Part shown: piece after piece, positions 1 through 11,485 of the stretch | How positions within the stretch are numbered: the stretch's first letter is position 1 | Layout of the letters: every line of letters starts with the position of its first letter | NCBI GenBank assembly: GCA_026874595.1 | Contig: CM049317.1 | Span: 23,233,401 to 23,297,400, forward strand | Direction of reading: 5' to 3' | DNA from: Sipunculus nudus | Taxonomy: Eukaryota > Annelida > Sipuncula > Golfingiida > Sipunculidae | DNA length: 64,000 bases | Notes under the pieces: model-generated | Databases searched by the model: none | Seen by the model: only the letters and a program-made list of their open reading frames with translations | What the model was told of the DNA's origin: nothing | Position numbers and translations under genes: made by a program

Positions 1-1587
1 TAAGAACAAATGAATCTCACAATTACAGCCAACTTAAAGAGTTGTCACTGTGGTTGTGTTGGACTAAGAAAAGTGGTTGCAATTGTGGGCTGGTCACAAT
101 TGTGGGGTGGTCACAACGAGGGTTTCAACTATATTGAAGAAACAATGTGCATGGTTCTGATGAAAAAAAAAAATTGTACATGCCTTGAGGAAACCAACAC
201 ATTTACTCGCCTACTGGCTAATTAGTTGGTTCTTGATTGACAGCTGGCAGTGTGACCTGGCATCACAGGTCTTTCAGCTGAAAACTCCGGATTCCTTGCC
301 CTTTGTCACTCACATTGCTTAGCACAGGAGTAGGCAGTTTGGTGACCTAATTACCAGTACACAGGCCTTGATAAAGCTCCTGCTCTTCATGAGTCTGCCA
401 AATACAGACTTGACATTTGGCTTAAAAATCACTTTTTTTTGTACATGATAAATAGGCAAAACCATTGCAGGAGCGTCAGAGAAGGATTTCTCAAACAGAT
501 AAAACAACACAGTTATCACAATTTCAGTCACTAAAATGATCAAAAAGATCATCAGAATTTGATAAAGTTATTATTATTAAGCTGAAACATACTGTACTGC
601 AAGTCCTTGGGTGAAATATTATAATTAAAGGGTAGGCAATCACTGCAGCTACTTTCAAAAGGTTTCCAGTAATACTGATTATTGTTTAGCTCCTTAGTAC
701 CATACATCCTAATGTCTTGACTCAGTGGCATCTTTTGAGAAGCAGACATATCCACCAGGTTACTGTAACCACACCAACAGCTGGATAGTGGCCACACTCA
801 TCTCCTTCAGGTTCCAGGGATCATGTTAAGTATCCTGCCCTCACAGTACTCAAGGAACAGGGGACAATAAATGGCTCTGATTGGCTGTCTCCAGAGGGCA
901 GCCTATTTCTCATATAGGGTTACCTATGGGTTATGTACTACAGATATAAGTGTGGTAGCCAGGATTTCATACAAGAGAACACAAAAAGAATATAATATAG
1001 GTTACTGATGTTATTGTTATGGATAAATGAGGCAAAGATAAAGCCCTTGCAAGGATTTGTGAATATTTCTTTTAAATACTGGTATAAAACACTGCTATGA
1101 TGTGATTGGTATTAGGTATTTACTCAGAAATTTGTTCGTGATATATTACATGTAAGTTAAAATGAGCAGAAAACCATTGGTTAGAATACCATCAATTTCC
1201 CACAAAAAGAGAGGCAAGGCCAAAAAAAAGACAAAAAGGGATTTGTTTATCAGGCTTCAGTTAAACCCGCCACCCCCAATCAAAACTTTGATACTTATGT
1301 ATTAATTTAACAAGTTTGAGCTCCAGCTTTTCATACATTTCTTTAAAAAAAAGATAAAATTATAAATTTCCAAATAAAATATTCCTTTCATTACCTTTTT
1401 TACTTTTGCCTGTTAAGTAAAACATATTCTTTTATTATCCTGTTTTCCCCTGATTATACAAATTTTTTTATAGAAAACCAGATACCAGATATAGATACCC
1501 CCCCCCCCCATGATTTAGGAAGAAAAGGTTCCTGAGAAACAAAGTTGTTTTAAGCATAAACCAATCTATTTTCGATATTCCACTTAC
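1..1587. other. Left-edge noncoding sequence (intron of the RRM gene)
   Basis: On the minus strand this lies downstream of the donor at 1586-1587, so it should be intron of the RRM gene. I looked for the rest of the RRM (an RNP1-type Lys-Gly-Phe/Ala-Phe-Val motif) on the minus strand and did not find it, so the next exon is probably off the left edge. The short open frames at 319-552 and 552-797 have no recognisable domain. A poly-C run lies at about 1499-1509. Confidence 0.5.
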
Positions 1588-1893
1588 CAACAAGGTTTGC
1601 AAAATGTTTTCTAATGTCCTCTTCTTTTGTGGTATATGATAAGTTACCCAGGAATAAAACATACTTTTTATCTTTCTTTTTAGATTTCTGACTGTCTTTT
1701 TGACTGTCTTTCCCTGTATCATTGCTTTCTTCATCACTCTCCGATAGCTCTGAGACTGCAGGTTTTTTCTTCTTTTCTGATGCATTTGTAGATTTATCTT
1801 CTGATTTGCGTTTTCTTTTAACACTGGATAGTTTTAGGTTTTTTTCTTTTCCTTCGACACTCTGGTCTTCCTGATCAGTGTTTGAGTTTTGAC
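1588..1893 (-). CDS. RRM protein, coding exon 3 (start of RNA recognition motif)
   Basis: This internal exon is 306 nt, bounded on the minus strand by an acceptor (ctttcag) at 1894-1900 and a donor (gtaagt) at 1582-1587. In the frame set by the upstream exons it encodes 101 residues with no stop. The first ~75 are very Lys/Ser/Glu/Asp-rich, with basic clusters (KRKRK, KKKK) and an acidic serine tract (SELSESDEES) that looks like a CK2 target; both are typical of nucleolar proteins. The end reads YVLFLGNLSYTTKEEDI, the beta-1/RNP2 and alpha-1 start of an RRM fold. In the assembled protein RNP2 falls at about residues 131-137. The exon ends in phase 1 inside the domain. The architecture, a charged tail then a single late RRM, recalls fungal Nop6-type nucleolar proteins. 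RBM34-like proteins are an alternative. I cannot name an orthologue. Confidence 0.82.
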
Positions 1894-3253
1894 CTGAAAG
1901 TAAAAGTCCATTGTTAATGTTTTTTTTAATTAATTATCAACAGATATTCCTCATACTGCAGATCTATGCTTTAATTACAAAACCTTAACATGCATCACAT
2001 TTTGGACATAAGTTCATCAATGACATACAATTTGGTTAAAACTTGGCCCTGAAGACAAGAATACACATCTATTTCACATTACCTTCAAAACCATTAAACA
2101 CAGACTGTAAAACATCTTAACCGAATTTGTGCCAGAATAATATTATGAATTTCTTGTTTGAACTGACTGACCTAACTTATGGAAAACTTATGCAGGTTAG
2201 AAGTAAAATGTTATACATTTTAGTAAAAACAATAGACCGGTTATACATTTGAACCTTAAAAAAAAAAGAATGATTTTGTTTCCAGTGTCCTGCCTGATTA
2301 CAGGAATACTCAGCCAGTCCACAATTTTATACGGGGTTTGAGCTGCATGGGGCACCAATAGTTATACAGATAAAACAAGGCATACATGCTTTCTGCAGCA
2401 CTAATGAGCTTCTGGTCAGAGAAGGCGCTGATACAAAAGGGGGTTCATGTTTATGACCTGTCACGCACAACTACCGCCTCAGAGTGACAAGTAGGAGTTT
2501 TAATTCAGTGGGGTACCCAGATAATACACAGATTTTTGGGCACCTTTAAATATATACATTTTCTATCTTTTGAAAAAAAATTTGTGATTTCTGGCTTCCT
2601 CGGTGTATATATTAATGATATGAGGGTAATTTTGGTTATGAAATTCTTATATGGCCTTCGTGAAAGATGTGTGAACTTGTATATCAACATGTTTGTAAGC
2701 ACAACAATGTTGACAAACTGGAAAAACATGTTATCTAAGGTGGTAGGTTGCATATATGGGCAGGTAGATAAGTAACTTGTTGCAAAACGCCATTTGCAAA
2801 GCTCTGTCTTATCTGAATTGCTGCCAGGTAACCTTGATGAATTTGTTTTTATTTTGTTTGCTGGCCCCCACATATTTAATACATGTTCATTTAAACAAAA
2901 AAAAAAAACAGACTGTGTGCAGTAATATCCACGTTTTCTTGCCTATTATGAAAGCTCCAAGAGATTACCGTAAGTTTATAAAGGTCAGATAGGTGACAGG
3001 CCCCTTTAACATTTAAAACAATATATCAAATAAATGAAGTCATCTTTGTGAACTATGACCTCCACCTATTGCCCACTTAAAACAATTGGATTCTTTCTAC
3101 AGAGATGAGTAACACAAACTTGTATCTTTAAAATACATTACCAATGTATTTTTGAATAACCCTTTAAAGTAAAACCTAGGTGGCAGCAACAAAATCTAGT
3201 CTTTACGTATTCTCAAACAGCCTGCTTTGATGTTGCATATCACTTCACATCTA
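1894..3253. other. Intron 2 of RRM gene, non-element part
   Basis: Intronic AT-rich sequence between exon 3 and the first family A element. The overlapping small frames around 2505-2992, on both strands, are low-complexity and have no domain. Nothing else is recognised. Confidence 0.4.
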
Positions 3254-5148
3254 AAACAAGGGACCTATGGGTCACTGTGCTCAGCTGACGTTAACCTTGA
3301 AGGTAAAAATCTAAAATAATATCAAATGGAGATAAAGTGTAAGAGGAAGAGGTAATAAAGGCCATGGTTGGTTTATATGATTGGTTTGTATTGATGAGCA
3401 AGAAACTGTTGCAAATAATATTTTGTGACCTGACCATGTGTTTCCTAATGTTGAAACTGAAGCATGTGAGCAGTTTGTGAACAAATGATCTGTACAATTA
3501 CCATGATCATTAGTTGGCTTTTCGATTAACTGTTGACATTTCAGTAGTTTACACATTTGTTCAATCGAATCTTTTTTTTGTATAATATATATTATTAAAT
3601 ATATGTTTTATTATGAAATGTATATAGTTGAAATATAACTAATTAACAACATAAAACATGGCAAACAAAGCCTGATCTCAAATTCTGCTGATGCAGGAAA
3701 ATAATGAACAAATGTTTGTAATAAATCCTCATTTTTTTATCACATCAATTTTTTTTTTTTAATTTAAGTTTATATTTCTATACATTTTCAACATAACATA
3801 TATATCTGAATATAAAAGTTGATTCATAATTCTCAATTGCATCATCATAAATCTCAATCTTGTCAGATAACACCACATCATGCATTCAAATGTTTATTTA
3901 TTTTTTACCACAAAAATATGTCTTTTAAATCTGCAAAACAATAAATATCTAAAAAAATACTTGATTTAGATTTCACAATTTTTAATTGTGTCTTTATTTA
4001 TCCATAATGCGCTTCATATTTTATCATAATTTAAGCATACTGATGGGTTCCATTATGATTGGTAAAATGATTTAAAAGAAAAATGATTTCTTTAAAAATG
4101 CTACATTACACAACATTGCATCTTCTGGATTACACCTTGAATTACTTTTTCAAGGAAGGTTTTTGCATATCAGAGTGGAAACAGCATTACAATTAAGGAG
4201 ATACAGTGAAAACAATAACAATACTGCATAACACTTGGTGGGTTGGGTTTGCGGGGGGGGGGGGGGGGGGGGGGATTGGGGTGGTGATATGAGAATAACT
4301 GTACACCTGTCACAGCAGGGGATCTCCCCCAGTGACTGTAACAAATCAGAAACCCTGGCATAGCTGACTTCCAGTGACCTGGAGTGGGACCCTGCATCTG
4401 TAACCTCTAATCAAAGCAAATGACTACAATAGAGCCTCAAGAAAAAAATCAATAACTAGCTTAATTTTCAAGTTTTTGTTTCCAAATTTCAGATTTAAAC
4501 AAATTAAATATTTATGTTTACATGCTGTGAAAATTAAATCAATGGTACTTACAGGAAAAAAACGTGCCATGGTCAAAGTTGGGCAAAATTTAAGGTACTG
4601 ATTTTATTTTTATGCTAATTACTTAAAAAATTTACAAAATTCAGATCTAATTTTGGGTAAGCAATTGAATCTTAATTAAACTTAGTTATATACTTGGGAA
4701 AATAGACTCTAGTTTCAAAATTTTTCATGTTAAGTGAGTAAATATTTTTCCTGATTTTTTACAAAGTCCATTATGTTTGGGCCCATAACTTGAAGAATTT
4801 ATACTTAACAGACTTAATTTCTGGCATGTACATAGGAACTATATGGAAGAATATTTATGGTAAATATGAGGAAAAACAGATGAGTGGTTTTGATATAAGG
4901 CAGTCCTGAAGTGTGAAAATAGGATTTTAATAAAAAATTGAGGTTTTTCCTTAATTACTCAATGGAACGAAGTCGCAAAGACCCAGTTTTCGGCTTGGTA
5001 GGAGATCTTGGGGACATCTAACATTATGCTGAATTTTGGATTCCTAGGTCTTACGGTTTCAAAACGTGCCACATCTACGGACAGACGGACGAACGACGGA
5101 CAATGGACCACGACTATAGCTCAGATGACTTATAGTCAGCTGAGCTAA
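3254..5148 (-). mobile_element. Family A Helentron-like non-autonomous element, copy A1
   Basis: Minus-strand element of ~1.9 kb. Its 5' end (5148 downward) is the hairpin TAGCTCAGCTGACT-ATA-AGTCATCTGAGCTA, followed by a CCGT-rich tract (5080-5105). Its 3' end (about 3254-3290) carries CAGCTGAGC-like sequence then a gacc(c/t)atgggtc palindrome and ccttgttt. The short inverted repeat AGCTCAGCTG/CAGCTGAGC near the ends, the 3' hairpin and T-rich flanks fit the published description of Helentron-associated elements. There is no coding sequence. A poly-G tract lies at 4253-4274. It is nearly the same as A4 (8676-10565) in opposite orientation. Confidence 0.72.
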
Positions 5149-6385
5149 CAACACTTGACATGGTGTATGAAAACTTGAATAAAAGCTACTCTTTTCAATC
5201 AATTCCTTTGAAATTTCAGATTTTAAAAGATTAAATCCTTATGTATATATGCTGCGAAAATTAAATCAACAGTGCTTACAGAAAAAAAACATGGCATTGC
5301 CAAAGTTGGACAAAATTAAGGGTATTGATTTTTTATTTAAGCTAATAACTTGAACAATTTGCAAAATTCAGATCTAATTTTGGGTAAACAATCGAATCTT
5401 GATTAAATAAAGTTATATTCCTGACAAAAAGTCTCCAGCTTCAGCAATTCTCATCTAAGGTGAGTAAATATATTTCTTGATTTTTAAAAAAGTGCATTAT
5501 GTTTGGGCCCATAACTTAAAAAAAAATACACAATACTGACATCATTTCTGGCATGTGCATAGCGAATGTATAGAAAAATATGTATATTATATATAATCAA
5601 AGTCAGATCAGTGGTTTTGATATGATATGGGTTTTTATATTGATAAATGAAGTTTTTCATTGATATCTCGAAGGAATTAAGTCCTAGTGACCAAATTCTT
5701 GGCATGGTAGGGGATTTTGGAGAAATCCAACTGTATGCCAAATTTAAGGAACTTAGAGCTGAAGCTTGGGAGCTGAGCTCTAGCAAACTGCATAACACTA
5801 GCAATATGTGACATGGTGCTTGAAAACTTGAATAAAATCTACAGTTTTTGATCAACTGGTTTCAATTTTTTTCGTGTTAACAGTTGAAATGCTAACAAAA
5901 ACATGCTGTGAAAATTAAATCCACAGCAGTTACAGCAAAAATACGTGCCATGGTCAAAGTTGGGCAAAATTTAAGGTACCAATTTTTTATTTTTGCTAAT
6001 ATTTTGAAAAATTTAAAAGATTTTGATCTTATTTTAGGTATACAATTTAATTTTGATTAATAAAAGTAATATTACTGGAAAAAAAGTGCTTAGCTTTAAC
6101 AAGTTTTGTGTTAAGTGATAAAATTTCTTTCCTGATTATTTACAAAATGCATTATGTTTGGGCCCATAACTTTTTTAAATTATCTAATACAGACCTAATT
6201 TCTGGCATGTACATTGGAATTATATAGTGGATTATTTATAGGAAATATGCTGAATTTTGGATTCCTAGGTCTTACGGTTTCAAAACATGCCACATCTACG
6301 GACGGACGGACGGACGGACAGACGGACGGACGACGGACAATGGACCACGACTATAGCTCAGATGACTTATAGTCAGCTGAGCTAA
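5149..6385 (-). mobile_element. Family A element, 3'-truncated copy A2
   Basis: Minus-strand 5' terminus at 6385 with the family hairpin and a (GGAC)n microsatellite (6299-6335). The body matches the first part of A6 (52336-54956), including the block with 'tgacatggtg(c/t)(t/a)tgaaaacttgaataaaa', which occurs twice here (about 5157 and 5812). It has no 3' palindrome; it stops where A1 begins, so A1 is either nested in it or joined head to tail. Confidence 0.6.
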
Positions 6386-6392
6386 AAATATT

Positions 6393-8020
6393 AAACAAGG
6401 GACCCATGGGTCACATTGCTCAGCTGAATTTTGGAAAATATCAGTAACTGCAAAATATTTTTATTTCTTTTGGTTTTTCATGTATATTATCATTAGAAAA
6501 GCTATGAGAAAATGGCCCTGCTAAAATGAAACTCTGTAAATTATATAATAATGGACATGAGCTAAACCTTTTAGGGATGCACCAAGGGAACAAATAGGCC
6601 TACGGTAAGTGTTATATAAAAGTAACATTTCATAAACAAATAATGTGTGAAGGTAATTAAGTTTTCAAAAGTTAAATATATGGCCATACGAGTTAAAAAT
6701 TAATCCAACAAAGTTTGACCAATATTCCTAATTTTAATACTAAGTTAACAGTGTTATTCACACCTAGGCCCTGCCAACTTTAACAGATATGAATGAAATG
6801 CTACAAAGTATTTATATCTTATTAAATCTTGTCAGTGAGCACTTACATTAGATCCTAATATTTTATCACATTTGAATATGAGGATTAAATTCCTGATTTT
6901 TTTTTCTTTAAAACAATCAAAATTGTCAAAGTCTCATCAAAAAGAATTTATTTAACATTAAAATTATAAGATTCATCTTGTTTATTAGTCCTGTGTATTG
7001 AAGGGGTGGGTGGGGGGAGGGGTCTCCGTTGTTACTGCTCGTTGCTGAAAAGAATGTTAATTTTAAGATTCATCTAGTTCATAGTACCGGTCTGTCAACA
7101 GACTGGGGGTGGGGTGGGGGGGGGGGGGTTGGGGGGAGCGGGGTTTGCCAGAGAAAAAGGCTCCCTGTGGTATGGTATTAACTGCAGACAGCCTGATCAA
7201 GCTCAACTCAGTGGAGAGAGCTGCACTTAATGACCTTCAGTCACCAAAGTGGACTGCTTGACAATGTAAGGGAATACAACAAGAGCCTCCAAAATAAATT
7301 CAATTACTAGCCTAATTTTGCAGCTTTTATTTTCAGATTTTAACATAATAAATCCTTATGTGCACATGCTGTGAAAATAAAATCCACAGTACTTACAGGG
7401 AAAAAATGTGCCGTGGCCAAAGTTGGGCAAAATTTAAGGTATCAATTTTTATTTTTGCTAATATTTTATAAATTTAAAAGATTTTGATCTAATTTTGGGT
7501 ATAAAATTTAATTTTGATTAATTAAAGTTATATTACTAGAAAAAAGTCCTTAGCTTTAACATGTCTTGTGTTAAGCGTTCAAATATCTTTTCTGATTTTT
7601 TACAAAATGCATTATGTTTGAGCCCATAACTTTTTTAAATTATATAATACAGACCTTATTTCTAGCATGTTTATAGGAACTATATACAGGAATATTTATG
7701 GTAAATATGAGGAAAAACAGATGAGTGGTTTTGATATTAGGCAGTCCTGAAGTGTGAAAATATGTTTTAATAAAAAATTGAGGTTTTTCCTTAATTTCTC
7801 AAAGGAACAAAGTCCTATTGACCCAATTTTCGGCATGGTAGGAGATTTTAGGGGCATCTAACTGTATGCCAAATTTAAGATTCTTAGGTCCAATGGTGTG
7901 GAAGCGTGCCAGTCTTACGGACGGACATCTGGACGGACGGACGGCAAGACAGACAGACGGACGGACGACGGACAATGGACCACGACTATAGCTCAGATGA
8001 CTTATAGTCAGCTGAGCTAA
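6393..8020 (-). mobile_element. Family A element, copy A3
   Basis: Complete at both ends. The 3' terminus is at 6393 (aaacaagggacccatgggtcac, then the CAGCTGA repeat). The 5' hairpin ends at 8020, with a GGAC/AGAC microsatellite at about 7919-7970. Poly-G tracts lie at 7009-7022 and 7106-7135. Noncoding. It lies in intron 2 of the RRM gene. Confidence 0.68.
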
Positions 8021-8330
8021 AAATTATTCCCAACCCACCAACTCTACATTCTGCACCACTGTTAAAGTGTATCCAGAAACAATGATCTTTTCTTATTTTG
8101 GCCTATTCTATAAAAGGGAATGGAGGAAATGTAGATTACCAGCATCCATTTCCGGGCCATGCTAAACAACTGGCGCATTTAAAATTTGGCTCCACAATGA
8201 AATCCACAATGCCTAACTCTATGGGACCCTACTGGACCAAATTGTAATATTTGAAACCCTTTCCTGTTTATATTAATTTTAGATTTCTGACAAATTCTGA
8301 CTTTCTTTACATCAGTATTAGAGGAAATAC

Positions 8331-8396
8331 CTTTTTCTGCTTTTGTTTCATCTTTACCAAAATTTCTACAGTTTTTTACTGGGAGGGTTTGGGAAT
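8331..8396 (-). CDS. RRM protein, coding exon 2
   Basis: This small exon is 66 nt, with the minus-strand acceptor caaag after a long T-rich tract (8397-8412) and a donor gtattt at 8325-8330. It enters with two bases and leaves with one. This gives 21 full codons that join in frame to both neighbours: G+AT makes Asp upstream, and G+GT makes Gly downstream. The other two frames hit stops or break the junctions. The residues are polar (NFGKDETKAEK at the end) and have no domain of their own. Reciprocal phase match across three exons is the main support; the exon alone would be too short to call. Confidence 0.68.
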
Positions 8397-8675
8397 CTTT
8401 GAAAAAAAAAAATACGAATAAGCAATAAGTTTAAACTAAGACAAGCTAGCAATATGTGGGTGTTCAATATGCCAATCTTGAGTGCCCTTTTGTGAACAGT
8501 TGGTTCAAATTATATAATTTTAGCATTGGTTGAGAGTCCACTAGACTCATTCAGACTCAAAGAAGAATCATTATTAAATATGTCAATATTTGTCTCTTTA
8601 CTCCCACCAATAAGTGCTAGATCCTCATTTAATTATCCTAATATAACTAACTATTTACTGTGTTATCCTCATTTT

Positions 8676-10565
8676 TAGCTCAGCTGACTATAAGTCATCT
8701 GAGCTATAGTCGTGGTCCATTGTCCGTTGTCCGTCCGTCTCTCCGTCCGTCCGTAGATGTGGCACGTTTTGAAACCATAAGACCTAGGAATCCAAAATTC
8801 AGCATAATGTTAGATATCCCCAAGATCTCCTAACAAGCCGAAAACTGGGTCTTTGCAACTTCGTTCCTTTGAGAAATTAAGGAAAAACCTCAATTTTTTT
8901 TTAAAAACCTATTTTCACACTTCAGGACTGCCTAATATCAAAACCACTCATCTGTTTTTCCTCATATTTACCATAAATATTCCTCTATATCGTTTCTTTG
9001 TACATGCCAGAAATTAAGTCTGTTAAGTATAAATTCTTTAAGTTATGGGCCCAAACATAATGGACTTTGTAAAAAATCAGGAAAAATATTTACTCACTTA
9101 ACATGAAAAATTTTGAAACTAGAGTCTATTTTCCCAAGTATATAACTATGTTTAATTAAGATTCAATTTTTTACCCAAAATTAGATCTGAATTTTGTAAA
9201 TTTTTTAAGTTATTCGCATAAAAATAAAATCAGTACCTTAAATTTTGCCCAACTTTGACCATGGCACGTTTTTTTTCTGTTAGTACCATTGATTTAATTT
9301 TCACAGTATGTAAACATAAATATTTAATTTGTTTAAATCTGAAATTTGAAAATAACAGCTTGAAAATTAGGCTAGTTATTGATTTTTTTCTTGAGGCTCT
9401 GTTGTAGTCATTTGCTTTGATTACAGATTACAGATGCAGGGTGCCACTCCAGGTCAATGGAAGTCAGCTATGCCAGGGTTTCTGATTTGTTACAGTCATT
9501 GGGGGAGATCCCCTGCTGTGACAGGTGTACAGTTATTCTCATATCACCATCCCTATCACCCCCCCCCCTGCAAACCCAACCCACAAAGTGTTATGCAGTA
9601 ATTGTTATTGTTTTCACTGTATCTCCTTCATTGTAATGCTGTTTCCACTCCGAGATGCAAAAACTTTCCTTGAAAAGGTAATTCAAGGTGTAATCCAGAA
9701 GATGCAATGTTGTGTAATGTGGCATTTTTAAAGAAATAAATTTTCTTTTAAATGATTTTAACAAATATAATTGAACCCATCAGTATGCTTAAATTTATAA
9801 AATATGAAGCACATTATGGATAAATAAAGACATTTAAAAATTGTGAAATTTAAATCAAGTATTATTTTAAGATATTTATTGTTTTGCAGATTTAAAAGAT
9901 ATATTTTGGTGGTAAAAAATAAATAAACATTTGTATGCATGATGTGGTGTTATCGGACAAGATTGAGATTTATGATGATGCAATTAAGAATTATGAATCA
10001 ACTTTTATATTCGGATATATATGTTAAATTGGAAATGTATAGAAATATAAACTTAAATTAAAAAAAAATTGATGTAATAAAAAAAATGGATTTAATACAA
10101 ACATTTGTTCATTATTTTCCTGCCTCAGCAGAATTTGAGATCAGGCTTTGTTTGCCCTGTTTTATGTTGTTAATTATTTATATTTCAACTGTATAAATTT
10201 CATTAAAAAACATACATTTATATTTAATAATATATTATACAAAAAATAGATTCAATCGAACAAATGTGTAAACTACTGAAATGTCAACAGTTAATCAAAA
10301 AGCCAACTAATGATCATAGTAATATTACAGATCATTTGTTCACAAACTGCTCACATGCTTCAATTTCAACATTAGGAAACACATGGTTAGGTCACAAAAT
10401 ATTATTTGCAACAATTTCTTGCTCATCAATACAAACCAATCATATAAACCAATCATGGCCTTTATTACCTCTTCCTCTTACACAGCATCTCCATTTGATA
10501 TTATTTTAGATTTTTACCTTCAAGGTCAACTTCAGCTGAGCACAGTGACCCATGGGTCCCTTTTT
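8676..10565 (+). mobile_element. Family A element, full-length copy A4
   Basis: Plus-strand element in intron 1 of the RRM gene. It starts TTAGCTCAGCTGACT with the terminal hairpin, then a CCGT tract (8731-8755), and ends CAGCTGAGC...GTGACCCATGGGTCCC. It mirrors A1 along its length, including the AGGAAGAGGTAATAAAGG-like block and the 'cctgctgtgacaggtgtacag' block. Open frames inside (10264-10509 and 10383-10619) are repeat sequence and also occur, altered, in A1. Confidence 0.74.
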
Positions 10566-10832
10566 TATGGACACTTATACAGGAGAATTAATCCTAGGGC
10601 TACTGTGCAGATTCTGTAATAAATCAGCCATCCCATATTTTATATCTACTTTTGTTTATGGGTGTAACAATCAATCAAATAATTGATGCAATGGACTGCA
10701 ACCTCTTGAAAAAACTTTAATCAATTCATAACTTCTGAATTAATTTGTTTCGATTACCAGTATTAATTTTCAGCATGTACCATCGTGAAAGGCCTTTATC
10801 AAATCACAGGCCTAATGCTATGTGAAACAAAC

Positions 10833-10923
10833 CTTTCATTTCCTGCTTGCGTTTCTGCCACCATTCTTTCCTTCTCTCTTTCCTCCCAGTTCCTGTACTG
10901 GCAGACAAGTTTTCTTCTGTCAT
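10833..10923 (-). CDS. RRM protein, first coding exon (start codon)
   Basis: On the minus strand an ATG at 10923-10921 opens 30 codons plus one base, up to a donor gtttgt at 10827-10832. The product is strongly basic (GRKERRKEWWQKRKQEMK), fitting the nucleolar-type continuation in the next exons. An in-frame TAA lies eight codons upstream, so this is the first possible Met unless an upstream exon splices in. A weak acceptor-like ttTCAG sits one base before the ATG. A second frame with its own upstream ATG also looks open but ends in phase 2; joined to exon 2 it hits a stop, so I rejected it. The 5' UTR and promoter are not identified. A dispersed repeat begins about 60 bp upstream, at 10984. 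Confidence 0.62.
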
Positions 10924-10983
10924 TCTGAAACTGCACAGCCATGATTATGAGTCAACATACTCAAGAATCTACAATTTATTGAA

Positions 10984-11485
10984 GGGACATAATAAGGATC
11001 AATATTATGCTTATTCTTTCACACTATTCAGTTCAGTTTTGCTTTATACAAAAGTTTCCCAGCGTATCCATCCCAGCACACAGTCTCAGTATCTCACATA
11101 CGGCTTCTAAAGCCTTGTTATGGCTCTGGGTGTTTGTAAACAAAGCCCATGTGTGTCTGTTTACCAGAACAAGGCTACGTGATCAGAGGTCAGATTGTCA
11201 GCCTCAAAGTGCGGTGTTTCAGCCAGCGGGAACATGTATTACATTTTTGGGCCAAGACAGTCAGGGCATATCCTGATTGACACACTGCGATGCACATGGC
11301 CCCATTCGCTGTGTTTATGTTGACACCTGTGATCATGCCCAGCCCAGTGTTTTTAAATACTCATTTACAGGAGTAAGCAAACGGCTTCAAGGCAATATTT
11401 TGGCAGATACAGATTTATTTTAAAGGGAAGAAGACATTTTTTGTGTTAATTCAACATGCTTTATAGGTGATTGGGCCCCTTAAAT
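10984..11485 (+). repeat. Dispersed ~490-bp element, copy 1
   Basis: It matches 24501-24998 in inverted orientation. Shared blocks include 'caatattatgc(t/c)tat', 'gttatggctctg', 'cagtcagggcatatcctgattgacac', 'gtaagcaaacggcttcaaggcaatattttggc' and 'aattcaacatgctttataggtgattgg'. The outer ends are AAGGG(A/G)C-like in both copies, hinting at short terminal inverted repeats. No coding capacity; the class is uncertain (MITE-like). Confidence 0.6.

Noticed and set aside
1468-1824. 118-codon minus frame over exon 3
   Set aside because: Wrong frame. The real frame, set by splice phase and the RRM motif, overlaps it; the 118-codon frame runs through the donor site.
10847-11276. Plus-strand frames of 87 and 89 codons
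   Set aside because: They are antisense to the RRM first exon or fall in the dispersed 490-bp repeat.
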